Shown here: one piece after another, positions 8,132 through 14,630 of the stretch
Position numbering within the stretch: the stretch's first letter is position 1
Layout of the letters: each line of letters starts with the position of its first letter
Assembly (NCBI GenBank): GCA_049791475.1
Contig: JBAQZZ010000217.1
Coordinates: 1 to 16,663, forward strand
DNA length: 16,663 bases
Reading direction: 5' to 3'
Origin: CAXBID01 sp049791475
GTDB taxonomy: Bacteria > Bacteroidota > Bacteroidia > Flavobacteriales > Flavobacteriaceae
Translations under genes and position numbers: made by a program
The notes under the pieces: generated by a model
Database searches by the model: none
What the model was told of the DNA's origin: nothing
What the model saw: only the letters and a program-made list of their open reading frames with translations

Positions 8132-8536
8132 AAGCGATATTATAACCAATGATGAAAACAGTATATATTATTATGTTATTTGCCTTTGTAAACTATACCA
8201 ATGCTCAAAAAATGACACAAGAAGAATATGCCGCAACAGCAAAATATATTTGGCAGAATTTTGTGCCTACATCAGGGCAAGCAGAATTTGTACAAGGAGA
8301 ATTGTTGAGAGCCATAGAAAAACTTAGAGATGAAGCTCATAGAAATGGAAACGGTAATTTTCATAAAAAGTGCCATGGTGAATTGACAAAGTATTTAGGA
8401 CGAAAACTATCCGAAGATAAGGTTGTTGATTGGTATGCATTCTATGGTAATGGAATTAAGCATAAAAAAAACGATACCCTAAAATGTTAACTATTAAATA
8501 AGAAAATGAAATTCAATTTTATTTATAATATCGCTT
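8132..8536. repeat. Perfect 14-bp inverted repeat framing a small exported-protein gene
   Basis: AAGCGATATTATAA at 8132-8145 is exactly reverse-complementary to TTATAATATCGCTT at 8523-8536. The left arm ends 3 nt before the ATG of the 113-residue gene, and the right arm begins 32 nt after its stop. I saw no flanking target-site duplication. The pairing is certain from the sequence; whether it has a function is not. Confidence 0.6.
8149..8490 (+). CDS. Small exported protein of unknown function
   Basis: This 113-residue protein has a typical signal peptide (MMKTVYIIMLFAFVNYTNA, likely cut before QKM), leaving a mature domain of about 94 residues. The mature part appears mainly helical and polar. 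Its most distinctive stretch, VPTSGQAEFVQGELLRAIEK followed by an RNGNGNF motif (about residues 39-75), resembles a small conserved domain that I recall from uncharacterised bacterial proteins, but I cannot name a family. Two cysteines remain in the mature protein (in KKCHGEL and at the very C-terminus), which might pair outside the cytoplasm. Translation could start at the ATG at 8149 or at 8152. It may be co-transcribed with the 494-residue gene 43 nt upstream, and a perfect inverted repeat frames it. The downstream antiporter gene converges on it across a 94-nt gap in which I see no clear terminator. Confidence 0.75.
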   Translation: MMKTVYIIMLFAFVNYTNAQKMTQEEYAATAKYIWQNFVPTSGQAEFVQGELLRAIEKLRDEAHRNGNGNFHKKCHGELTKYLGRKLSEDKVVDWYAFYGNGIKHKKNDTLKC

Positions 8537-8584
8537 TTCTCAAATAACTTAAACTCATCAACAAAAACACTGATGTATAAAAAA

Positions 8585-10453
8585 CTACTCTTCTTTAGAA
8601 CCGCTAGTCTCAACGGTAGGAACGTTTTCAACATCAAAAGGTTTACCGAGATAAATTAATTGGTAACCTTCTTCAATATTATCAACTTCTAAATTGTAAG
8701 ATGATATGATATGAAGTTCGCCTTCGTTATCTTTTAAAAATAGCGGGATAATATCTGGATCATTATTCGAAATATTAATTAATTCTTCATAATGCCCTTT
8801 ATCTTTCAAATCAATTTCTTGAATTGAAGGATTTTTTCTAGTGACCTCAAGTAATGAATTAAAATCATCTTTATGGGAAAACAAACCTTCCTTTGGATTA
8901 TTAGTGTCATCCAACATTTCCTGAGTTGTTACTAACCTAAAAGCACCATTTTCACCAAATTGACTACTAAATTTATTAATGGCGTACTTGTTAATATCTG
9001 AGTTTCCAGTTAATGCCATTATATAGCCAATGTCGCTCAATTCAATATTATCCATTAAGGTGTCTGAATAAATATTGGTAGAAATGGCTTCTAGCCCTAA
9101 CTCATTTGCTTTTTGTATATTTCTTTCATTACTATCAATTAAAACCACATGTCTTCCGTTAGATTCAAGATAGTGTCCCAATAATCTGGAAACTTTAGAA
9201 GCGCCTACGATTAGTATACCGCCAGACTTTTTAAGGAATACACCAACAAGTTTTGCAAACAAACGTGCCGTTGTAGCGTTTAATAAAACCGTACCTAAAA
9301 CAATCATAAATACCAAAGGGGTAATATACTCCGCGCCTTCCACTCCTTGCTTTATAAGTTTACTTCCAAAAAGCGAGGCAATACCAGCGGCAACAATACC
9401 TCTTGGTCCCACCCAGCTAATAAAGAGTTTTTCTTTAAGTGTTAGCTTTGAGCCATATGTGCTTAAAAATACTGCTACCGGCCGTATAATAAATACTACC
9501 AGAAGAAAAACGGCGGCTGTTTTCCAAGTATAAAGCAATAATAAATCTTCAATATTAATGTTTGCCGCTAAAAGAATAAATAAAATTGAAATAAGTAAAA
9601 CACTAAGTGACTCTTTAAAATATAAGAGTTCTTTAATGTTCTCTAGTTTGCTATTTCCCAAAACCATACCCATAACTACCACAGCTAAAAGGCCCGATTC
9701 ATGAGCGAAAACCTCAGATTCCACGAAAACTAAAAGCACCGTAGAAAGTGATACTACATTTAGCAGGTAATGGGGAATAAGCTTTTTATTAACTGCAAAC
9801 GCAAGTGCGTGCGCAAATGTAAAACCGAAAGTTGTACCGAAAAGAATAATTTTTCCAAACTCTATTAAAGCGGTTTTTGTAAAGCCACTATCGCCTTCAA
9901 CACTAATAAACTCGAACACCAATACGGCTACTAAGGCTCCAATTGGGTCTATTAAAATCCCCTCCCACTTTAAAACGGTACTTAAATCTTTTTTAAGGGG
10001 AATATTTCTTAAAATCGGCGTGATTACTGTGGGGCCCGTAACAATTATTAAACCAGAGAATAAAAACGAAAGCTGCCAACTTAGATTAAAAATTAAATGC
10101 GCAATTATTCCTGCACCAAAAAAAGTAATTGCAGAACCCAATGTAATAAGCTTAGTAATTACAGGACCTACGGTTTTAATTTCCGAACGTTTTAAAGTTA
10201 AACCACCTTCAAAAAGAATAATACTGATGGCTAAAGAAACAAAGTAATATAAGCCCTCTCCGGGAAATAATCCTTTTTCACCATTCCAAATAGGTTCAAT
10301 CCATTTAGCGCCGTCTTCAGATAAAAATTCGGCAGCAATTGGCCCCACAAGTAAGCCAATTAAAATTAAAGGTAAAATGGCCGGAATCTTAAACTTCCAA
10401 GCCACCCATTGTGCTAAAATGCCTAAAATAATGATCCCTGCTAATTCTAACAT
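8585..10453 (-). CDS. CPA1-type cation/proton antiporter with C-terminal RCK (TrkA-N) domain
   Basis: The 622-residue membrane protein should exchange Na+ or K+ for H+ across the inner membrane. Residues 1 to about 405 contain roughly a dozen hydrophobic segments. Antiporter landmarks are VTGPTVITPIL (138-148), EGILIDPIGA (164-173) with Asp169 as the likely ion-binding acid, and SWVGPRGIVAAG (346-357), matching the CPA1 (NhaP-like) G-x-RG motif. Residues about 411-530 form a Rossmann-like RCK/TrkA-N domain (GGILIVGASKVSRLLG, then VVLIDSNERN), and a further domain reaches the C-terminus. The usual GxGxxG of RCK domains reads G417-S419-S422, so two glycines are replaced, although the acidic Asp440 that contacts the ribose in NAD-binding members is kept. 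The gene is divergent from the stress protein/SulP pair across 80 nt. Which cation it moves cannot be told from the sequence. Confidence 0.88.
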   Translation of the reverse strand: MLELAGIIILGILAQWVAWKFKIPAILPLILIGLLVGPIAAEFLSEDGAKWIEPIWNGEKGLFPGEGLYYFVSLAISIILFEGGLTLKRSEIKTVGPVITKLITLGSAITFFGAGIIAHLIFNLSWQLSFLFSGLIIVTGPTVITPILRNIPLKKDLSTVLKWEGILIDPIGALVAVLVFEFISVEGDSGFTKTALIEFGKIILFGTTFGFTFAHALAFAVNKKLIPHYLLNVVSLSTVLLVFVESEVFAHESGLLAVVVMGMVLGNSKLENIKELLYFKESLSVLLISILFILLAANINIEDLLLLYTWKTAAVFLLVVFIIRPVAVFLSTYGSKLTLKEKLFISWVGPRGIVAAGIASLFGSKLIKQGVEGAEYITPLVFMIVLGTVLLNATTARLFAKLVGVFLKKSGGILIVGASKVSRLLGHYLESNGRHVVLIDSNERNIQKANELGLEAISTNIYSDTLMDNIELSDIGYIMALTGNSDINKYAINKFSSQFGENGAFRLVTTQEMLDDTNNPKEGLFSHKDDFNSLLEVTRKNPSIQEIDLKDKGHYEELINISNNDPDIIPLFLKDNEGELHIISSYNLEVDNIEEGYQLIYLGKPFDVENVPTVETSGSKEE

Positions 10454-10533
10454 AACTCAAAATGATTTTTAAAAAAGACTAATTTAAGTAAAAGAGATGA
10501 CTTCATGTTTTTAAAAAATAGTATCTTTCAACT
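10454..10533. promoter_or_regulatory. Divergent promoter region between the antiporter and stress protein genes
   Basis: This 80-nt AT-rich gap must hold promoters for both directions. On the minus strand, TAAATTAG (10486 down to 10479) matches TAnnTTTG with one mismatch and lies about 25 nt before the antiporter ATG. On the plus strand, TATCTTTC (10522-10529) also has one mismatch; it would place transcription start at about the TTG at 10534, favouring the GTG at 10558 as the real start. No good -33 TTTG is evident on either side. Two similar blocks, ATGATTTTTAAAAAA (10462-10476) and ATGTTTTTAAAAAA (10505-10518), form a near direct repeat. Confidence 0.35.
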
Positions 10534-11406
10534 TTGTCTAAAAAAATAGTAAAAATAGTGTCTTTAAAGCCTTTTAAAAGTATTGGGGTTGGGGTTGCTT
10601 ATTCTCCCAACTTAAAAGCAAACCTTTTTGAGGCGGCAAGATTAGCTGTTTTTTTTAATTCAAAATTGTTTTTAATTCATGTTGGAGAGTCTTCCGAAGA
10701 AAAAAACTCCATGCTTAAACAAATTTTGAAAAGCTTTGAAAAGGACAACTTAAATTATGAAGTTGTTTTCAAAAAAGGCGAACCTGTTGATGTTATTTTG
10801 TCTACCGTAGAAGAGAAAAAAATTGACCTATTAATTCTAGGCGCAGTGCAACGCGAACGCTTTTTAAAATATTACGTAGGTTCTATTGCAAGAAAAATAA
10901 CAAGAGCTGCAAAATGTTCAATCTTACTACTTATCAAGCCTTCCGTTGAGCGTGTGCCATGCGAGCATATTGTTGTAAATGGTTTGCAAGACCCAAAAAC
11001 TGAGCAAACTATAACTACCGCTTTTTATGTAGCAAATACATTGAAATCTCAAAAAGTTACTATTGTTGAAGAAATCAAGCAAGAACAAATTGCGGTTAAA
11101 GTAGAAGATGATAAATCTTTAAGACGTGCTAACATTAATAAAGAACGTATTAAGCTGAGAGAAAACTCGAGAATTAAAGAAATAATTAATCATATTCCTA
11201 AAGAATACACAAAAAATGTTACCGTAAAATTACAGCCTATTTTTGGAAAAAAAGGCTACTCAATTGGGCATTATGCGCAAATATCTCGTGCCGATTTATT
11301 AGTAATGAATGCGCCATCAAAAATGACGTTCTGGGATCGTTTATTTCCACATGATATTGAACATATTTTAACCGAATTACCAACCGACGTTCTAATTCTA
11401 CAATGA
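10534..11406 (+). CDS. Tandem universal stress protein (UspA) family protein
   Basis: The 290-residue cytoplasmic protein looks like two UspA-type domains in one chain. The first (about 15-136) has the opening strand KSIGVGVAYSP, FFNSKLFLIHVGE, and the closing strand and loop IDLLILGAVQ then YYVGSIARKITRAAKCSILLL. The ATP-binding pattern G-2x-G-9x-G-S/T is almost kept: Gly103, Gln106 in place of the middle glycine, then Gly116-Ser117. The second domain (about 143-290) ends with ADLLVMNAP and TDVLIL strands but lacks the glycine loop, so at most one site per chain should bind nucleotide. No ATG precedes the conserved part; the start is TTG at 10534 or GTG at 10558 (282 residues), with an in-frame TAG at 10519. 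The stop overlaps the SulP start as ATGA, implying translational coupling. A regulatory role on the transporter is inference. Confidence 0.82.
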   Translation: MSKKIVKIVSLKPFKSIGVGVAYSPNLKANLFEAARLAVFFNSKLFLIHVGESSEEKNSMLKQILKSFEKDNLNYEVVFKKGEPVDVILSTVEEKKIDLLILGAVQRERFLKYYVGSIARKITRAAKCSILLLIKPSVERVPCEHIVVNGLQDPKTEQTITTAFYVANTLKSQKVTIVEEIKQEQIAVKVEDDKSLRRANINKERIKLRENSRIKEIINHIPKEYTKNVTVKLQPIFGKKGYSIGHYAQISRADLLVMNAPSKMTFWDRLFPHDIEHILTELPTDVLILQ

Positions 11407-13598
11407 GTCAAAAAAAGAATAATATAAACGCCTTTTTTAAGACGTTACCTAAAAACATGTTTTCTGGTTTTGTAGTCAGTCTCATAGCTTTACCGCTTGG
11501 TTTAGGATTAGCTATGGCTAGTGATGCGCCACCAATTGCAGGTATTATTGCAGCTATTGTTGGCGGTATAATGGTTTCTGTTTTAGGGGGTAGCCACGTT
11601 ACTATTGTTGGCCCAGGAAATGGTTTAGTAGGCGTGCTTTTAGTTGCTATTACAACTTTAGGATTAGAAAGCGCTTACATGGCAATTATTTTTTCTGGTG
11701 TGTTTTTAATGCTTTTAGGGTTCCTTAGAATGGGTGCGCTTGCCAATTTTTTTCCATCGTCTGCTATTCAAGGTATGCTCGCCGCTATCGGACTCATTAT
11801 TTTGGGAAAACAGTTTCATATTATGATCGCTCATAAAATAAAACGAGACGATACCATTGATTATCTTTTTGAAATTCCTTTCACTATAAACGATGCCATA
11901 CATTACGAAAACAAAGGTTTAATTTACGCAGCTTTGGCGGGTGTATTAAGTTTGGCGATCATGCTGTTTTATTCAAAAATCAGGAATAAATATTTGCAGC
12001 TTATTCCAGCGCCCATGTGGATTGTTATTTTATCCATTGGGTTTAGCTACTATTTTGAAATGGGTTTGCACGAGCCTAACCCTATTGCACCGCAATATAT
12101 GATTTCTGGAATTCCAAGTATTCAAAATATTATAGCAGACATTCCAATCCCCAATTTTAGTGCCATTGGTAGTTTTTCATTTTGGGGAAGCGTTTTAGGG
12201 CTTACGCTTATAGCGAGTATCGAATCGCTTTTAAGCATTAAAGCCGTTGATAAATTAGACCCTGAAAAAAGACGTTCTAATGTAAATAAAGATTTAAAAG
12301 CCTTGGGTTTAGCAACCATAGGTAGTGGTTTTTTAGGCGGTTTAAACGTCGTTACTGTTATTGCTCGAAGCTCAGTAAATGTAAATAATGGCGCCACAAA
12401 TAGATCAGCAAACTTTTTTCATGCCTTATTTTTAGTGCTATTTATTGTTTTGTTTAGCACACAATTAACCCGCATTCCGTTGCCCGCTTTAATGGCTATT
12501 TTGGTGTATACAGGTTATAAACTGGCTTCGCCAAAAGTGATTACAAAAATATTTTCCATAGGTAAAGAACAGCTTATTATCTTTTTTGTCACGCTTATTG
12601 TTACTTTAAAAATTGGTTTAATTACGGGTATTATTGCTGGCGTTATAACCACGTTAATTATTCATATTGTTTTAAATAAAAGCGTGGGGTTGTTTTTAAG
12701 AAATGTTTTAAAACCCAACGTTTTAATGTACAGAGAAACGGGTAATCAAAACACCTTTTACGTAAGCGTTAAGCACTTTTGCAGTTTTTTAAATTATTAT
12801 AAGCTTAAAAAACATTTAGATGCAGTTCCCGAAAATCAAGATGTTATTGTAGATTTTTCAATGTGTGAATTTGTTGATGATACCGTAATGGAAAACATTA
12901 ATAGTTACCAAGAATTATTTGCAAAACGCGGTGGTCATTTTGATGTTATTGGATTAGATATGCACGACACAGATTCTAAACATCCTTTTGCTTCAAGACG
13001 GTTGTTACAAGTGCCAAAAATTATAAAAAATAGTTTAACAAGGCGTCAAAAAAGCATCGCAAGTTTAGCTAAAAATTATAATTTAAGCTACACTTCTGAA
13101 AAACAAAAAAATGTACCCTTTTTAAATAGCTTTCAATTTTTCGACACCAAACATATTAATCATATTTATAACGAATTATCACATGAAGATAAGGCTATAA
13201 AATTATTTGATATCGAGTTTTCTGAAGGTGAATTTATAGCAAAAGAAGTGATTCGTAAAACCATGCTGCATATTGATTTAAATCAAACCATTCCAAAATT
13301 CACTTTAGATAAAGAAGGTTTTTTAGAAAAAGTTTCCGCCTTTGCTGGTTTTAAAGATATTAACATTGAAAACCAAGATGATTTTTCTGATCGTTTTTAC
13401 TTATTAGGAGACAATAAGAAAGAAATAAGTGCCTTTTTTAATAGTGATATAACACACTTTTTTGAAAGCAATCCTTATTATCATGTAGAATCTAACGGAA
13501 ATGCGCTACTCGTTTTTGGAAAAGAACGATTGGCAGGTTTAAAAGAAATAAAAGCTTTATTTGATTTTGGTAAACGATTAAATGATGTTGTTTCATAA
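11403..13598 (+). CDS. SulP family anion transporter with STAS domain and extra C-terminal domain
   Basis: The 731-residue inner-membrane protein belongs to the SulP/SLC26 family, which moves sulfate, bicarbonate or other anions, often with Na+ or H+. The membrane domain spans about residues 15-430, with family features VVSLIALPLGLGLAMASDAPP (within 24-44), IVGPGNGLVG (68-77) and ASIESLLSIKAVDKLD (271-286). A STAS domain follows (about 450-525; VIVDFSMCEFVDDTVMENI is its central strand-loop-helix). Beyond it is an unusual extension of about 180 residues (roughly 550-731), including PKFTLDKEGFLEKV and FSDRFYLLGDNKKEISAFF, suggesting a separate soluble domain. Typical SulP-STAS proteins end near 550-600. 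Its ATG overlaps the stop of the universal stress protein gene. Bicarbonate as substrate is suggested weakly by the nearby Na+/H+-type antiporter; sulfate remains possible, though no sulfur-assimilation genes are adjacent. Confidence 0.88.
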   Translation: MSQKKNNINAFFKTLPKNMFSGFVVSLIALPLGLGLAMASDAPPIAGIIAAIVGGIMVSVLGGSHVTIVGPGNGLVGVLLVAITTLGLESAYMAIIFSGVFLMLLGFLRMGALANFFPSSAIQGMLAAIGLIILGKQFHIMIAHKIKRDDTIDYLFEIPFTINDAIHYENKGLIYAALAGVLSLAIMLFYSKIRNKYLQLIPAPMWIVILSIGFSYYFEMGLHEPNPIAPQYMISGIPSIQNIIADIPIPNFSAIGSFSFWGSVLGLTLIASIESLLSIKAVDKLDPEKRRSNVNKDLKALGLATIGSGFLGGLNVVTVIARSSVNVNNGATNRSANFFHALFLVLFIVLFSTQLTRIPLPALMAILVYTGYKLASPKVITKIFSIGKEQLIIFFVTLIVTLKIGLITGIIAGVITTLIIHIVLNKSVGLFLRNVLKPNVLMYRETGNQNTFYVSVKHFCSFLNYYKLKKHLDAVPENQDVIVDFSMCEFVDDTVMENINSYQELFAKRGGHFDVIGLDMHDTDSKHPFASRRLLQVPKIIKNSLTRRQKSIASLAKNYNLSYTSEKQKNVPFLNSFQFFDTKHINHIYNELSHEDKAIKLFDIEFSEGEFIAKEVIRKTMLHIDLNQTIPKFTLDKEGFLEKVSAFAGFKDINIENQDDFSDRFYLLGDNKKEISAFFNSDITHFFESNPYYHVESNGNALLVFGKERLAGLKEIKALFDFGKRLNDVVS

Positions 13599-13638
13599 TA
13601 TATTCTTAACGTTTTAAAGCAATAACAATAGATTTCTT

Positions 13639-13674
13639 AATTTTACAGCGCTATGAAATGAGTCCTGTAAAATT
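13639..13674. terminator. Perfect 10-bp inverted repeat between the SulP and hydrolase genes, possible terminator
   Basis: AATTTTACAG (13639-13648) pairs perfectly with CTGTAAAATT (13665-13674) around a 16-nt loop, 41 nt after the SulP stop. Two more T residues follow the right arm. The stem is AT-rich, so it would be a weak intrinsic terminator; an operator for the downstream operon is an alternative. The rest of the 144-nt gap shows nothing clear. Confidence 0.4.
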
Positions 13675-13742
13675 TTGATGCCATACATAATATTTCAATG
13701 ACGAATTACCTCTGACATATAAAAAGCAATAACTATTAACAG

Positions 13743-14603
13743 ATGAACTTATACCCAATAAATGCTGGAAATTTTAAATTAGACGGCGGCGCTATGTTTG
13801 GCGTTGTGCCAAAATCGTTATGGCAACGCACCAATCCTGCTGATGCTAATAATATGATTGATTTAACAGCGCGTTGTTTGTTAATTGAATACGCAAATCG
13901 GCTTATTTTAATAGACAATGGAATGGGAAACAAACAATCAGATAAGTTTTATGGTTACTACCATCCGTGGGGAAATTATTCTTTAAATGGCTCACTTAAA
14001 ACACATGGTTTTCATCGTGATGATATTACCGATGTGTTTATGACACATTTACATTTCGATCATTGTGGTGGAAGTATTCAATGGAATAAAGATAAAACAG
14101 GTTACGAGCCCGCTTTTAAAAATGCGCATTTTTGGAGTAACCAAGATCATTGGCAATGGGCAACCCAGCCCAATAGACGTGAAAAAGCATCTTTTCTAAC
14201 AGAAAATATTATCCCGATGGAAGAAAGCGGGCAACTAAAATTTACCGACCTTCCAAAAAACGATATGCTTAAAAATTCACAACTTGGTTTCGATATTTTT
14301 TTTGCCAATGGGCATACCGATAAACAAATGATTCCGCTCATTCAATACAAAGAAAAAACCATTGCTTTTATGGCCGATTTATTGCCTACTGTAGGCCATT
14401 TACCACTGCCTTTTGTTATGGGTTATGATACCAGGCCTTTATTAACATTGAATGAAAAAGAAAAATTTCTTAACCTAGCGGCAGATAACAATTACTATTT
14501 ATTTTTAGAACACGATGCGCACAACGAAATTATTACGGTGCAACATACTGAAAAAGGCGTGCGTTTAAAAAACACATATACAACTCAAGACATCTTCAAT
14601 TAA
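13743..14603 (+). CDS. Metallo-beta-lactamase-fold hydrolase, lactonase-like
   Basis: The 286-residue protein is a metallo-beta-lactamase-fold hydrolase with a full set of dinuclear metal ligands: HLHFDH (His102, His104, Asp106, His107), His191 in NGHTD, Asp212 in FMADLLP and His257 in LEHDAH. The early strand LIEYANRLILIDNGMGN (47-63) is the usual fold entry. The arrangement, with ADLLPT and EHD motifs, is closest to the AttM/AiiA/YtnP-like branch, whose members include N-acyl-homoserine lactonases. The true substrate cannot be inferred from motifs. It has no signal peptide and should be cytoplasmic. It starts a probable operon: the S8 protease gene begins 6 nt (or 27 nt) after its stop. The ATG at 13743 gives a family-typical N-terminus. 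Confidence 0.85.
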   Translation: MNLYPINAGNFKLDGGAMFGVVPKSLWQRTNPADANNMIDLTARCLLIEYANRLILIDNGMGNKQSDKFYGYYHPWGNYSLNGSLKTHGFHRDDITDVFMTHLHFDHCGGSIQWNKDKTGYEPAFKNAHFWSNQDHWQWATQPNRREKASFLTENIIPMEESGQLKFTDLPKNDMLKNSQLGFDIFFANGHTDKQMIPLIQYKEKTIAFMADLLPTVGHLPLPFVMGYDTRPLLTLNEKEKFLNLAADNNYYLFLEHDAHNEIITVQHTEKGVRLKNTYTTQDIFN

Positions 14604-14630
14604 ATTAAAATGACTAATTCAAATAGCTTA

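Noticed and set aside
8491..8584. Bidirectional terminator between the converging small gene and antiporter
   Set aside because: Apart from the right arm of the long-range inverted repeat, I found only a 5-bp CATCA/TGATG pairing, which is not enough.
10020..10247. Plus-strand 75-codon open frame inside the antiporter gene
   Set aside because: It is antisense to conserved transmembrane segments of the antiporter, with no independent support.
12122..12397. Minus-strand 91-codon open frame within the SulP gene
   Set aside because: It lies wholly inside a well-supported coding region on the other strand and shows no family motif; the same holds for the other antisense frames within mak, the GH31, MBL and S8 genes.
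14610..14630. Upstream ATG as the start of the S8 protease
   Set aside because: It would put seven polar residues ahead of a compact lipoprotein signal; the ATG at 14631 fits better, though the upstream start cannot be excluded.
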